From positions 310,001 to 374,000 of the forward strand of contig NZ_BQHY01000005.1 in NCBI RefSeq assembly GCF_021602155.1: a stretch of 64,000 nt of DNA, written 5' to 3'. Positions 1-9,228 of this stretch are shown one piece after another. The DNA comes from Pseudomonas parakoreensis. Lineage in GTDB: Bacteria; Pseudomonadota; Gammaproteobacteria; Pseudomonadales; Pseudomonadaceae. The position numbers and the translations under genes were made by a program. The stretch's first letter is position 1. Each line of letters opens with the position of its first letter. The notes beneath the pieces were generated by a model. That model searched no databases and was not told the origin of the DNA. It saw only the letters and a list, made by a program, of their open reading frames with translations.

Positions 1-477
1 TGCGTGGTGCGCATCGGCGCGCAGCCGGATCAGTCGGTGGTGGCGCGGCACTTGGGCGACTTCCCGATGATCAACTGCGCCAGCCCTGCGTACCTTGAAC
101 GCTACGGCGTGCCGCAGACGCTGGAGGATCTGGCGCAGCATCGACTGGTGCATTACGTCGGCGTGCTCGGTTCGCGCTCGGAAGGGTTTGTGTATGAACA
201 GGACGGTCAGGTGCGGCGCCTGCCGATGGCTGGCAGTGTCACGGTCAACAGCACTGATGCCTATGAGTCGGCGTGCCTGGGCGGCTTTGGTCTGATCCAG
301 GTGCCGCGCACCGGCATGCAGCCGCACCTCGAAACTGGCGAACTGGTGACTGTGCTGCCGCAGTTCACCGCACCGGCGATGGGCATTTCAATCCTGTATG
401 CGCGGCAACGGCACTTGCCGCTGCGGGTGCGAGTGTTCATGGAGTGGTTGGGGGAGGTGATTCGTTCGACGCTCTGA
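1..477 (+). CDS. LysR-type transcriptional regulator, C-terminal part (5' end outside window)
   Basis: The reading frame is open from base 1 and ends at TGA 475-477, so only the last 158 or so residues are present. They match the second half of a LysR substrate-binding domain: a segment of the type 'FPMINCASPAYLERYG', where a gene product is compared with an effector pocket, followed by 'GFGLIQVPRTGMQPHLETGELVTVLPQF' features (glycine-rich turn, then the conserved 'L..G.L..vL' stretch) and the terminal 'P.RVRVFMEWL' helix. The N-terminal winged helix-turn-helix lies outside the window, so its target genes cannot be inferred. A strong palindromic repeat follows the stop. The GTG at 4 is not a real start. 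Confidence 0.85.
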   Translation, partial: CVVRIGAQPDQSVVARHLGDFPMINCASPAYLERYGVPQTLEDLAQHRLVHYVGVLGSRSEGFVYEQDGQVRRLPMAGSVTVNSTDAYESACLGGFGLIQVPRTGMQPHLETGELVTVLPQFTAPAMGISILYARQRHLPLRVRVFMEWLGEVIRSTL

Positions 478-489
478 CCGACTTCACCT

Positions 490-574
490 GTAGGCGCTGC
501 GGCACGCTGCGATCTTTTGATTTTGCTTGTAAAAAACAAGATCAAAAGATCGCAGCGTGCCGCAGCTCCTACAG
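490..574. repeat. Long palindromic intergenic repeat (R-type), copy 1
   Basis: Near-perfect inverted repeat: the left arm gtaggcgctgcggcacgctg continues into cgatcttttgat, and the right arm atcaaaagatcgcag continues to cagctcctac, with a short loop of a few bases around 528-540. Three further copies with the same core occur near 30349, 46908 and 61344. It sits between two convergent genes and could act as a bidirectional transcription stop. Confidence 0.8.
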
Positions 575-588
575 AGGATTTGTGGTGA

Positions 589-2205
589 TCAGAAGATTTG
601 GGTGAACAGCCAGTACAGGCTGCCCGACAGCAGAATCGCCGCCGGCAAGGTCAGCACCCACGCCATCAGCAGATTGCGGATGGTCTTCATCTGCAAGCCA
701 CCGCCATTGGCGACCATGGTCCCGGCCACGCCCGATGACAGCACATGGGTGGTCGAGACCGGCAAACCGAACATGTCCGCCGCGCCAATGGTCAGCATCG
801 CCACGGTTTCCGCCGAGGCGCCCTGGGCGTAGGTCAGGTGGGTCTTGCCGATTTTTTCGCCGACCGTCACCACAATCCGTTTCCAGCCGACCATGGTTCC
901 CAGCCCCAAGGCGATGGCCACGGCGATCTTCACCCACAGCGGAATGAAGCGTGTGGCGTTGTCGATCTGCTGCTTGAACAGTTGCAGTTTGTCCGTGGTG
1001 TCGGCGTCGAAGTTGCCGACCTTGTTCTTCTCCATCAGGCGAATGCTTTCGCTGGCCAGGTACATGTCGTTACGTACGTTGCCCATGGCTTCGGCCGGGA
1101 CTTTCGACAGCGAACCATAGCCTTTGACCTCTTCGCCAATGTGCCCGGTCAGGGCGGCGAGGGCGGGGATCAGTTGCGGCGTGGCTTGCTTGCTGCGCAC
1201 GTAATCCGACAGCACCGGACGCGGATCGACCGGCGCTGGCAACGGGGTGTTTTTCACCAGCGCTTGCTGAGTGACTTCGGCGACGGCAGCAAACTGCAGC
1301 GCCTGATCGGCGGGCATGGTGCGGTTCAAGGCGTAAGCCATGGGCAGGGTGCCGACCAGAATCAACATGATCAGGCCCATGCCTTTTTGCCCGTCGTTGG
1401 AGCCGTGGGCGAAAGACACACCGGTGCAGGTGGCGATCAACAAACCGCGAATCCACCACGGTGGCGGGTTGTTGCCTTGCGGCGCCTTGTACAGCGCGCG
1501 ATTCTTGATGAAGGCGCGCATGGCCAGCAGCAACAGCGCCGCGCAGCCGAAGCCCACCAGTGGCGACAGCAACAGCGCGTAACCGATCTTGGTGGCCTGC
1601 GCCCAGTCCACGCCACTGGTGCCGTCGCGCCCGTGCATCAGGGCATTGGCCACGCCGACGCCGATGATCGAGCCGATCAGCGTGTGGGAAGAGGAGGCCG
1701 GCAGGCCCAGCCACCAGGTGCCGAGGTTCCACAGAATTGCCGCGATCAGCAGGGCAAAGATCATCGCGAAACCAGCGGACGAACCGACCTGCAGAATCAG
1801 CTCCACCGGCAGCAGGGCGATGATGCCGAACGCCACCGCGCCGCTGGACAGCAGCACCCCGAGGAAATTGAAGAAGCCCGACCAGACCACCGCCACGTTC
1901 GGCGGCAGCGAGTGGGTGTAGATCACCGTCGCGACCGCGTTGGCGGTGTCGTGGAAGCCGTTGACGAACTCGAAGCCCAGCGCAATCAGCAACGCCACGC
2001 CGAGCAACAGGAACGGGGTCCAGGTGGTGACGGTGGTGCCCAGTTCATGCATGTCGTGCATCAGGCTGTAAGCGGTGAACAACATGCCCATGGCCAGAAC
2101 CGCGAAGAACACCACGTAAGTGAACGGACCGGGTTTCTTATCAAGTGCCGGCCGGCCGCCGTGGGCGGACGTGGGGCGGGCGGCGGTCAGGGAGGGAGTA
2201 GCCAT
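589..2205 (-). CDS. PitA-like low-affinity inorganic phosphate transporter
   Basis: Polytopic inner-membrane protein of the PiT family, which moves metal-phosphate complexes with protons. The family signature is present twice in degenerate form: near the N-terminus 'GFHDTANAVATVIYT', followed by 'FFNFLGVLLS', and near the C-terminus 'PVSTTHVLSSGVAGTMVA'. About ten hydrophobic segments flank a hydrophilic central loop (roughly residues 290-400). I chose the ATG at 2205 (538 aa) because AGGA lies about 10 bases before it. A longer frame from 2244 adds 13 residues but has no ribosome site. E. coli PitA is about 500 aa and shares the same motifs. The gene stands alone and converges on the LysR gene at the window start. 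Confidence 0.9.
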   Translation of the reverse strand: MATPSLTAARPTSAHGGRPALDKKPGPFTYVVFFAVLAMGMLFTAYSLMHDMHELGTTVTTWTPFLLLGVALLIALGFEFVNGFHDTANAVATVIYTHSLPPNVAVVWSGFFNFLGVLLSSGAVAFGIIALLPVELILQVGSSAGFAMIFALLIAAILWNLGTWWLGLPASSSHTLIGSIIGVGVANALMHGRDGTSGVDWAQATKIGYALLLSPLVGFGCAALLLLAMRAFIKNRALYKAPQGNNPPPWWIRGLLIATCTGVSFAHGSNDGQKGMGLIMLILVGTLPMAYALNRTMPADQALQFAAVAEVTQQALVKNTPLPAPVDPRPVLSDYVRSKQATPQLIPALAALTGHIGEEVKGYGSLSKVPAEAMGNVRNDMYLASESIRLMEKNKVGNFDADTTDKLQLFKQQIDNATRFIPLWVKIAVAIALGLGTMVGWKRIVVTVGEKIGKTHLTYAQGASAETVAMLTIGAADMFGLPVSTTHVLSSGVAGTMVANGGGLQMKTIRNLLMAWVLTLPAAILLSGSLYWLFTQIF

Positions 2206-2330
2206 GAGCGGACAATCCTGAGCGAGGGAAGGTTTGTTCGTCATGATCGTTGCTAAATATTACAGAGAGACTGCGATAGATCAGTGTTTGGGTTTTTAGC
2301 TCCACCACTGATCTGAAGGCTGAAGCAGAT

Positions 2331-2426
2331 CCCTGTGGGAGCGAGCTTGCTCGCGAAAGCGGTGTGTCATTCAACAATGATGGTGCCTGATATTCCGTCT
2401 TCGCGAGCAAGCTCGCTCCCACAGGG
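2331..2426. repeat. REPIN (two inverted REP sequences)
   Basis: ccctgtgggagcgagcttgc at the left end and its reverse complement gcaagctcgctcccacaggg at the right end flank about 50 unrelated bases. This is the organisation of REPIN elements spread by REP-associated transposases in Pseudomonas. Confidence 0.88.
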
Positions 2427-2454
2427 GAACTGTGCTGGACATCAGGTTCGGTGG

Positions 2455-3477
2455 TCAGTAATCCCCGCGCTTGCGAAACGCCCAGCGCCCGGCAATCACG
2501 GTAAACGTCGCCACCAGCGCCACCAGAATCCAGAACCCTTCCGGATCTGTCGCCAGCGGCACGCCGCCGACGTTCATGCCGAAGAAGCCGGCGATGATGT
2601 TGATCGGCAGCGCCAGCACCGTGACCACGGTCAGGGTGAACAGCGTGCGGTTGCTCTGTTCGTTGAGGTTGGCAGCGATTTCTTCCTGCAGCAGTTTGAT
2701 CCGCTCGCCGAGGGCGGTGAGGTCGTTGATGATCAGCGCGAATTCCTCGGTGGACTTGCGCAGCTCCTTGACGTCCTCTTTCTGCAGCCAGGCCGGTGGA
2801 CGATTGAGCAGGCGCAGCAAGGAGCCCGGCTCCAGCGCCAACAGGCGTTGCAGGCGCACCAGCACCCGACGGTTGGCACCGAGTTCGGCGCGGTTGGTCG
2901 ACAGGCGCGAGGAGAGTAATTCGTCTTCGACCTGATCGACGCTCATGCTGGTTTTGCGCACGATCTGCGTCAGCACTTCGCCCTGATCGCGCAGCAGGTG
3001 CACCAGCAGTTCCGACGGTGAGCGAAAGCATTCGCCGGCCTTCACCGACGAACGCAATTTGTCCACCGAGTGCAGCGGTTGCAGGCGTGCGCTGACGATC
3101 AGCTTGCTGCGCACACAGACCCACAGCGTCGACACGTCCGAGGACACCATGCTGCTGAGGTTGAACACCACGTCGTTGACCACTGCCAGCAACGCCGAGT
3201 CCACGTGTTCGATGCGCGTCGAGCGCGAACCTTCGTGCAGCGCCTCGAAAAACTCTTCGGGCAATTGCAGATGGCTTTTCATCCAGCGCTCACACGCGGC
3301 GTGCGCCAGGTTCAGGTGCAGCCAGAGGAATTCATCACGGTCGCTGTCGTCTTGCAGACAACGCAGGGCGGTCGCCGAATCGACTTCGCGGCCACGCTCA
3401 CCAGGACGAAAACGGAAGCCGTAAAGCAGACCGAACAAATCAGGATCGCGATGACTGAGGTCGAGGCTGTGGTTCAT
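2455..3477 (-). CDS. CorA/ZntB-family divalent cation transporter
   Basis: 340-aa protein with a long soluble N-terminal half rich in helices and two C-terminal transmembrane helices. The first helix ends in the loop motif GMN, here 'FFGMNVGGVP', which marks the CorA superfamily. The extension 'NVGGVP' resembles ZntB-type zinc/cation transporters more than classical CorA, so the transported ion is uncertain. The segment 'LWLHLNLAHAACERWM' matches the N-terminal alpha/beta domain of the family. Start: ATG 3477 begins MNHSLDLSHRDP; a GTG at 3525 would add 16 low-complexity residues, and neither has a strong ribosome site. The gene is transcribed divergently from the chemoreceptor at 3754. Confidence 0.85.
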   Translation of the reverse strand: MNHSLDLSHRDPDLFGLLYGFRFRPGERGREVDSATALRCLQDDSDRDEFLWLHLNLAHAACERWMKSHLQLPEEFFEALHEGSRSTRIEHVDSALLAVVNDVVFNLSSMVSSDVSTLWVCVRSKLIVSARLQPLHSVDKLRSSVKAGECFRSPSELLVHLLRDQGEVLTQIVRKTSMSVDQVEDELLSSRLSTNRAELGANRRVLVRLQRLLALEPGSLLRLLNRPPAWLQKEDVKELRKSTEEFALIINDLTALGERIKLLQEEIAANLNEQSNRTLFTLTVVTVLALPINIIAGFFGMNVGGVPLATDPEGFWILVALVATFTVIAGRWAFRKRGDY

Positions 3478-3753
3478 GGAGGCTCGCTGCGAGGAGGGCG
3501 TCTGGCGTGGAGTTTTCAGATTCACCTGAGCCGCATCATCGCAACCGGATATGACACTTGTGTGACGATAAAGTGACGCCAGATCAATGCCTTACCGGCG
3601 GTCGGATTTCCTTCAAGAAGCGCTCTGGTGCGCCGATCACGCTTGGGTTACGTTGCGCGCGCTTGGCCATGAGCCAAGGCTCGCCGACACGGATGTCCGG
3701 CAAAATTCCACGCCTTATCGGGCGTGCCTCATCCCTGTCCTGAGTATCTCGCG

Positions 3754-5376
3754 ATGCTGCAAAAATCCCTGAGAGCACAAATTCTCGCCCTGCTGAGCGG
3801 CAGCCTGCTGGCGATGCTGTTGATCGCACTGGCCTGCTTTCATTTCCTGTCCAATGGCGTGCAGAACTACAGCCAGTTGATCGCCGGCCCCTTGCACACC
3901 TCACAATTGATCGACGAGGCCAACCTGCAATTCAAGGTGCAGGTGCAGGAGTGGAAAAACGTCTTGCTGCGCGGCAAGCAACCGGCGGACCTGGCCAAAT
4001 ACTGGAGCCAGTTCGAAGATCGTCAGCGCGATGTGCAGAGCATTCTCGGTGAACTGGCCGGCCAGAAAGGCCTGGAGCCGGCGCTGAAGTCCCGCATCGA
4101 ACGCCTGCGTGAAGAGCACCGCCAACTCGGCAGCGCCTACCAGAAGGGTCGCGATGCCTACGTCGCGGCCGGTGCCGATCCAGCGGCTGGCGACAGTGCG
4201 GTCAAAGGCGTGGACCGCGCCACCAGCGATCAGATGAGCGAACTGGTCGCCGAGCTGCGCAAGCAGGGCACCGAACAGTCGGCGCAGATCAGTGCCAATG
4301 CCGACAGCACCGTGCTGCTGGGGATTGTGGTGATGCTCGGTTCCGGTCTGTTGATCGGTTTGCTCAGCCTGTGGCTGGTCAACCGCAACCTGATCGAACC
4401 GATCCGCAAACTGATCGATTACGTCACCCAGTTGAGCCGTGGGCGCCTTGCCGAACGCGTCGCCAACGCCCGCCAGGACGAGTTGGGCAACCTTGCGGCT
4501 GCCGCCAATACCCTGCGCGATTTCCTCGCTGAAACCTTCACTCACCTGCAACGCAGTGCCAGTGATCTGGACAGCGCCAGCGGCGAACTGAATGCGATCG
4601 CCACGACCATGGCCGGCGGCACCAACGAGCAGTTCAACCGCACCGATCAGGTGGCCACGGCAATGAACGAAATGTCCGCCACCGCCCAGGAAGTCGCCCG
4701 GCATGCGGCGGATGCGGCGCGGGCTGCCGACGATGCCGACCAGTCCGCCCAGCAGGGTGAAAAGGTCATGCAGGGCACCATCCACAGCATCACCCGGATG
4801 CGTGGCGAAATCGCCAACACCGCTGAAGTGATTCGTCGCCTGGAAAGCGACAGCGGGCGCATCGGCAAGGTGCTGGAAGTGATTCGCGGCATCGCCGAAC
4901 AGACCAACCTGCTGGCGCTCAACGCAGCGATTGAAGCGGCGCGGGCCGGTGAGGCCGGACGCGGTTTCGCGGTGGTCGCCGATGAGGTGCGCAACCTTGC
5001 GCAGCGTACGGCCGAGTCGATCATCGAGATCAACCAGATCATTCAGAACGTGCAGACCGGTGCCGTGGACGCTGCGCAAGCGATCGAAAGCGGTCAGGCG
5101 CGCAGCGACGAAAGCGTCGAGCAAGTGACCCAGGCCGGTGCGATGCTGGAGCGCATCACCCATGCGGTGGAAGCGATCCGCGACATGAACCGCCAGATCG
5201 CCACCGCCGCCGAAGAGCAGACCTCGGTGGCCGAAGACATCTCGCGCAACCTGACCGAGATCACCTCGATTGCCAGCACTAACCTCAACAGCGTGCAGCG
5301 CACCGAAAGTGCCAGCCAGAATCTGCATGGCCTGTCCGGGCAACTCAACGAAGTCACCGCGCGCCTGAGCGCCTGA
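3754..5376 (+). CDS. Methyl-accepting chemotaxis protein (membrane chemoreceptor)
   Basis: 540-aa transducer. Order of parts: N-terminal transmembrane helix (about residues 10-32), periplasmic helical sensor of about 160 residues beginning '[18 protein letters not shown]', second transmembrane helix (about 185-210), HAMP linker, and a cytoplasmic signalling domain whose tip reads '[20 protein letters not shown]' followed by '[21 protein letters not shown]'. That tip binds CheW and CheA in the polar receptor array. The periplasmic domain is of the helical-bundle kind found in several Pseudomonas receptors, and its ligand cannot be read from sequence. ATG 3754 is taken as start; an upstream GTG (3724) adds ten residues unlike a signal anchor. 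A 9-bp-stem hairpin follows the stop. Confidence 0.92.
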   Translation: MLQKSLRAQILALLSGSLLAMLLIALACFHFLSNGVQNYSQLIAGPLHTSQLIDEANLQFKVQVQEWKNVLLRGKQPADLAKYWSQFEDRQRDVQSILGELAGQKGLEPALKSRIERLREEHRQLGSAYQKGRDAYVAAGADPAAGDSAVKGVDRATSDQMSELVAELRKQGTEQSAQISANADSTVLLGIVVMLGSGLLIGLLSLWLVNRNLIEPIRKLIDYVTQLSRGRLAERVANARQDELGNLAAAANTLRDFLAETFTHLQRSASDLDSASGELNAIATTMAGGTNEQFNRTDQVATAMNEMSATAQEVARHAADAARAADDADQSAQQGEKVMQGTIHSITRMRGEIANTAEVIRRLESDSGRIGKVLEVIRGIAEQTNLLALNAAIEAARAGEAGRGFAVVADEVRNLAQRTAESIIEINQIIQNVQTGAVDAAQAIESGQARSDESVEQVTQAGAMLERITHAVEAIRDMNRQIATAAEEQTSVAEDISRNLTEITSIASTNLNSVQRTESASQNLHGLSGQLNEVTARLSA

Positions 5377-5387
5377 CGTCCGCCGAC

Positions 5388-5418
5388 GTGTACCGATTCG
5401 GTTACCGAGTCGGTACAC
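5388..5418 (+). other. Hairpin between chemoreceptor gene and 5487 gene
   Basis: GTGTACCGA at 5388-5396 pairs with TCGGTACAC at 5410-5418, and the inner segment tcggttaccga is itself self-complementary. There is no T-run, so it is not a standard intrinsic terminator. It could be an operator or an mRNA 3' structure. Confidence 0.6.
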
Positions 5419-5486
5419 AGTCGATCTCAAATCCGTACGACTGCCGCCGATGGCCGGTTATCTAAAACCGGCATTGGAGCCATCCC

Positions 5487-5933
5487 ATGGTCAGCATCAC
5501 CTCCGTTTCGATCAATCAGACCGTCAGCACCGCCACCAGCAAAACCAAAATCAGCGACGCCAGTGACGACACCTCGGCCACTGCAACCAGCAGCGCAGGC
5601 GTCAGCGCCGATACCAGCAAAGTCGCGGCCGGCGGGGGCGCGGCTCCGGCAGGCGACAGCAGTTCCGACAGCAGCGGTGAATCGGATTCGGTGAAAGCAC
5701 TGCGCAAGCAGATCGCCGAGCTGCAAAAGCAATTGCAGGAGCAACAGCAAGCGCTGCAAGCGGCTCAGGCCAAGCAGGAAGACGCTGATGCCAAAGCGGC
5801 TGACGTAGCCTCCGCCGAGTCGCAGATCTCCAGCACCTCGGCTTCGTTGCAGACCGCGACGGCGGCTTTGTTGCAGGCGTTGCAGGATTCCGGGTCGAGC
5901 AGCTCGGGGTCGTTGGTCAGCACGTCGGCCTGA
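5487..5933 (+). CDS. Small FlxA-like coiled-coil protein
   Basis: 148 aa of unusual composition. Residues 1-65 are rich in Ser, Thr, Ala and Gly; a central heptad region 'ALRKQIAELQKQLQEQQQAL' predicts a coiled coil; the tail is again Ser/Ala-rich and ends 'SLVSTSA'. The heptad core resembles FlxA-like proteins, but the family assignment rests on low-complexity similarity and is tentative. There is no signal peptide. GGAG about eight bases before ATG 5487 supports the start. The gene follows a chemoreceptor gene by 110 bases, across the hairpin at 5388. Function unknown. Confidence 0.7.
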   Translation: MVSITSVSINQTVSTATSKTKISDASDDTSATATSSAGVSADTSKVAAGGGAAPAGDSSSDSSGESDSVKALRKQIAELQKQLQEQQQALQAAQAKQEDADAKAADVASAESQISSTSASLQTATAALLQALQDSGSSSSGSLVSTSA

Positions 5934-5959
5934 TTTCTCAAAAGCACTGAAGGTCCAAT

Positions 5960-6048
5960 GTGGGAGCGAGCCTGCTCGCGAAGGCGCAGTGCCAGTCGCC
6001 TCAGATGTGGCAGACAGACCGCTTTCGCGAGCAGGCTCGCTCCCACAG
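5960..6048. repeat. REPIN
   Basis: tgtgggagcgagcctgctcg and the inverted copy cgagcaggctcgctcccaca border about 45 bases. It lies between convergent genes (5487 on + and 6080 on -). Confidence 0.87.
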
Positions 6049-6079
6049 GGATCTGTGGTGGATTTGAGTTTGCGGTGTT

Positions 6080-7261
6080 TCAGGCAGTGGGCAGGCTGAA
6101 GGTGAACAGCGTGCCGCTCTGCGCGGTGGACGCCACATGCAAATGCCCGCCATGGGACTGGGCGATCTGACTGGCGATATACAGCCCCAGACCGAGCCCG
6201 GCCTGTGGCGTGCTGGCGCTTGGGCGCGAGTAAGGCTGGAACAGATGCGGCAAAACCGCCTCGGGAATATGCCCCTGATTCTTCACCGCCAGCATCAACA
6301 CGTCGTGCTCGACTTGCGCAATGACCTCAATGTCACCCGCCGGGTCGCCATGGGCCACCGCATTGGCCAGCAGGTTCGACAGCAATTGAGCGATCCGCGC
6401 GCGGTCACAGGGCAAGCCCTGCAAGTCGCCGATGGACGCGTGAATGGTGCGCTGCGGATGCACGTTACGAATTTCCGTCACCACTTGCTGCACGGCTTCG
6501 GTCAAATCGGCGCAGGGCTGGATATTCACCGGAATGCCCTTGCCCAAGCGTCCGCGAGCAAAGTCGAGTACGTCATCCACCAGCCGGGTTGCCCGTTGCG
6601 CACTGCCGAGGATATTGCGTACCCGCACTTCGATGGCCAGATCCGGATGCTTGCGCAGGAGCATTTCGGCGCCGGCGCTGATCGCGAACAACGGGTTACG
6701 CAAGTCGTGGCCGAGCACGGCAATGAACTGTTCGCGCAACTCGGCGGTTTCGCGCTCCTGCAACAACGCGGTTTCGGTGAGCTGCGCGTTTTCCTCGGCT
6801 TCGATCTGCAACGCAAGCATCCGCGCGAACGACTCCATGGTGCTCTGGATGCTGCTGGACTTGAGCTGTGCCGGGTTCGGATCGAGTGCGCAGATCGTGC
6901 CGAAAAAGCGTCCGTCGGTGCGGAACACCGGCACCGAGATATAACTCTCGAATTTGTACAGACGCGGGGTGTGATGATCGCGGTAGAGCGGGTCTTCGCT
7001 GGCCTTGTCGATCACTACCGAAGTGTGGGCAGCGCGGATTTCGTGGCACAGCGTGGTGACCACATCCAGTTCGCCACCGACCTGCAGGCCGAAATCCAGC
7101 TGGTCGAGGACGGCGCAGGCTGTCCACGACTCCTCGGTAACCCGCGCCACAGCGGCAAAGCGCAGGCCGGTCAGTTCGCGAATCACCTGAAGAATCGCCG
7201 GAACCGCGCTGATCCGTCCGATCGTTGCGATGTCTGTTGCCGCTGTCTGCCCCATGCCCAT
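6080..7261 (-). CDS. GAF-domain sensor histidine kinase
   Basis: 393-aa soluble two-component sensor. N-terminal GAF domain (about residues 15-155, including 'RFFGTICALDPNP'), a connecting helix, the dimerisation/phosphoacceptor helix with 'VLGHDLRNPL' (His is the phosphorylation site), and the ATP-binding domain with N-box 'LLSNLLANAVAHG' and glycine box 'GLGLGLYIASQIAQSHGG'. The D-box (normally DxGxG) is degenerate here: 'VKNQGHIP'. There is no transmembrane segment, so it senses a cytoplasmic or diffusible signal. No response regulator gene is adjacent. The start is ambiguous between TTG 7276, ATG 7261 and ATG 7255; I use 7261. Confidence 0.88.
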   Translation of the reverse strand: MGMGQTAATDIATIGRISAVPAILQVIRELTGLRFAAVARVTEESWTACAVLDQLDFGLQVGGELDVVTTLCHEIRAAHTSVVIDKASEDPLYRDHHTPRLYKFESYISVPVFRTDGRFFGTICALDPNPAQLKSSSIQSTMESFARMLALQIEAEENAQLTETALLQERETAELREQFIAVLGHDLRNPLFAISAGAEMLLRKHPDLAIEVRVRNILGSAQRATRLVDDVLDFARGRLGKGIPVNIQPCADLTEAVQQVVTEIRNVHPQRTIHASIGDLQGLPCDRARIAQLLSNLLANAVAHGDPAGDIEVIAQVEHDVLMLAVKNQGHIPEAVLPHLFQPYSRPSASTPQAGLGLGLYIASQIAQSHGGHLHVASTAQSGTLFTFSLPTA

Positions 7262-7369
7262 CGCTCTCGGCTGCAATTGTTTATCTGATGGTCGCCATAC
7301 TAGCCGTCTGATGGCGATTTTGGCATCCCTTCAGGCGGCATCCGCGTGATTCGCCGGGCAACGGACGCA

Positions 7370-7405
7370 AAAAAGCCGCAGGATCCGGGATCGTGCGGCT
7401 TTGCG
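7370..7405 (-). terminator. Intrinsic terminator of the PepSY gene
   Basis: On the minus strand AAAGCCGCA pairs with TGCGGCTTT across a 13-base loop, followed by a run of T (aaaaaa on the plus strand at about 7370). It lies 12 bases past the stop of the 7417 gene. Confidence 0.85.
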
Positions 7406-7416
7406 TTGGCGGTGTA

Positions 7417-7722
7417 TCAGGTGTCTTGCTTGTTGCTTAGCACCTTGCCGGTAGTGGCATCGAAATCGACGTCATACTCTTTGCCATCGGCGGTTTTCAG
7501 CTCGACTTCGTACTCGTAACCGTTGAAGTGGTTATCCAGATCGGTGTCGGTGATGGTCGCACCCGGATGCAGTTTCAGCGCTTCGGCATTCATCGATTCC
7601 AGCGACTTGATCTTGCCGGATTTGACCAGCTCAGGGATCTGGTCGACGCGCACATCGGCCTGGGCCAGGCCAGCAGTCAGGGTCAGGGCAGCGGCGGTAA
7701 ACAGGGCAGTCAAAGTTTTCAT
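7417..7722 (-). CDS. Secreted PepSY-domain protein
   Basis: 101-aa periplasmic protein. A signal peptide occupies residues 1-22 (MKTLTALFTAAALTLTAG, with an A-Q-A type cleavage site). The remainder is one PepSY-like repeat ending 'YEVELKTADGKEYDVDFDATTG', the usual 'yEv.v...dG...ev.vda.tG' pattern. PepSY proteins are thought to modulate peptidases or bind metal at the envelope; no partner gene is adjacent. An A/G-rich ribosome site (AAGGAA) precedes ATG 7722. The gene has its own terminator. Confidence 0.88.
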   Translation of the reverse strand: MKTLTALFTAAALTLTAGLAQADVRVDQIPELVKSGKIKSLESMNAEALKLHPGATITDTDLDNHFNGYEYEVELKTADGKEYDVDFDATTGKVLSNKQDT

Positions 7723-7832
7723 CGGCTCATTCCTTGGGTTGTTCGTTGAAGTGGGCTCAGGTTAACCACCGCAACTTAATTCACCCTTAAAACCCCCGAA
7801 TACAAAACGGGCAAGCCAGGCCCGACACAAAA

Positions 7833-7860
7833 CCTGTGGGAGCGTGGCTTGCCCGCGATG
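7833..7860. repeat. Single REP sequence
   Basis: cctgtgggagcgtggcttgc followed by ccgcgatg, a REP variant without a clear full-length inverted partner; a short partial match (gggcaagccaggcccg) precedes it at 7809. Confidence 0.7.
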
Positions 7861-7881
7861 AAGGCGCCTCGGTTTTGCAGA

Positions 7882-9006
7882 TCAGAACCCGTTGTTCTTC
7901 AACACCTGATCCACACTGGCTGGCGCCGGACGCTTGTAGAACTTCAACAGTTCGCTGGCGCGGTTGGTGAAGATGCCATCAACCCCGGCCGCCATGACTT
8001 TCTCGAAGTCCACCGGCTCATCGACGGTGTATACGTGCACCAGCATGCCCTGATCGTGGGTGTATTGATTCATCCACGGTTGCACCAGATCCGAGTAGCT
8101 CTGATCGCCGCCCTTGGTCAACTTGGCAGAAGGACCGGTGCCGATGGCGCCGTGAGCCTTGGCGAAATCCACCCATTGCTTGAATTCGGCTTCGGACTTC
8201 GGCTCCTGCTTGCCGTAGAACACGTTCTTGTCCTTCTCGCCGGATTCGGCAAAGCTCACCTTGGATTTTGGCTCGATGCTGCCTTCGCCGACCCACAGCA
8301 GCAGGATCTTCGGCACTTGCGGCATTTCCTTTTGCAACAGTTCGAGGCTGTTCTTCTCGAAAGTCTGCAGGATCACTTTGCCTTTGCCCTGGCCGACGCC
8401 CAGTTCGCTTTTCGCCAGCTTCGAACCGGCCGGGCTCAGCCAGCCGCGATCCTGCAGCTTCTCTTTGAGGTCATGCTCGATCCCCGGAAACAGTTGCGGT
8501 TCCTTGGTTTCGATGTACAGGCCCGGCTTGTGTTTCGGGTTGGCCTGGGCGATGTCGATGATTTCATCGAGGGTGAGGATTTTCAGTCCGGCGTAGGTCG
8601 GACGCGCGCGATCCGGGTAAGCCTTGTTGTACCAGCTGCCGGCGTCGAGGGTTTTCAGTTCGGCCATGGTGAAGGCGGTGGCCGGGCTGTCCTTGCGCTC
8701 GGGGAACTTGGTGGCGACGTCGGTGGTGCGTTGCAGGTTGTTGTCGTGCAGGGCGAACAACACGCCGTCCTTGCTGCGCTGCAAGTCCATTTCCAGGTAG
8801 TCGGCGCCAAGGTCGCGGGCCAGTTTGTAGGAGGCGGCGGTGGATTCCGGTGCGTCGAAGGACGCGCCACGGTGCGCGATCACGGCTGGATGCGGGATGC
8901 CATGGGCGGCGGCAAGCGCGTTGACGTCAGTCGCGGCGGCGTGGGCCTGGCCGAGACCGAGCATCAGGCTCAGCATGAGGGCGCTTTTGGTGAAAGTGGC
9001 GGGCAT
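7882..9006 (-). CDS. glpQ: Periplasmic glycerophosphodiester phosphodiesterase
   Basis: 374-aa secreted enzyme that hydrolyses glycerophosphodiesters to sn-glycerol 3-phosphate and an alcohol. Signal peptide at residues 1-24 ('LMLSLMLGLGQAHAA'). The GDPD TIM-barrel motifs are present: 'VIAHRGASFDAPESTAASY' (catalytic His-Arg and metal-binding Glu), 'GADYLEMDLQRSKDG' (Glu-Asp metal ligands), and 'FALHDNNLQRTTDV' (catalytic His). The C-terminal 'VYTVDEPVDFEKVMAAGVDGIFTN' is the usual strand-8 end. ATG 9006 is chosen because AAGGAA lies about eight bases upstream and it begins the signal peptide; the open frame extends much further upstream without coding character. A single-gene unit. Confidence 0.92.
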   Translation of the reverse strand: MPATFTKSALMLSLMLGLGQAHAAATDVNALAAAHGIPHPAVIAHRGASFDAPESTAASYKLARDLGADYLEMDLQRSKDGVLFALHDNNLQRTTDVATKFPERKDSPATAFTMAELKTLDAGSWYNKAYPDRARPTYAGLKILTLDEIIDIAQANPKHKPGLYIETKEPQLFPGIEHDLKEKLQDRGWLSPAGSKLAKSELGVGQGKGKVILQTFEKNSLELLQKEMPQVPKILLLWVGEGSIEPKSKVSFAESGEKDKNVFYGKQEPKSEAEFKQWVDFAKAHGAIGTGPSAKLTKGGDQSYSDLVQPWMNQYTHDQGMLVHVYTVDEPVDFEKVMAAGVDGIFTNRASELLKFYKRPAPASVDQVLKNNGF

Positions 9007-9228
9007 GTTCGAGTTCCTTTCGCAGGGCATTTTCAAAGACGTACCTTTTAACAACTGAAGCGATTGCGTGCTATCGCCAGACCGACATAAACGTATTAAA
9101 AGCGATTTTTCCTGCACTTTTGTGGCGCGGTTTGCAGTACGCTTGCCCTCGGCAGACGCTCCGGCAGAGGGCGCGCCGAGTCTGTTGCCCTGCGTGTAAA
9201 CCATCGATGATTTTTCGTGAGGTTTACC

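Noticed and set aside
745-2256. 503-codon plus-strand frame opposite the phosphate transporter
   Set aside because: Antisense shadow: rich in Gln, His, Arg and Gly, no domain, while the minus strand encodes a clear PiT protein.
3558-3743. Short plus-strand frame before the chemoreceptor
   Set aside because: No ribosome site, no domain, and competing frames overlap.
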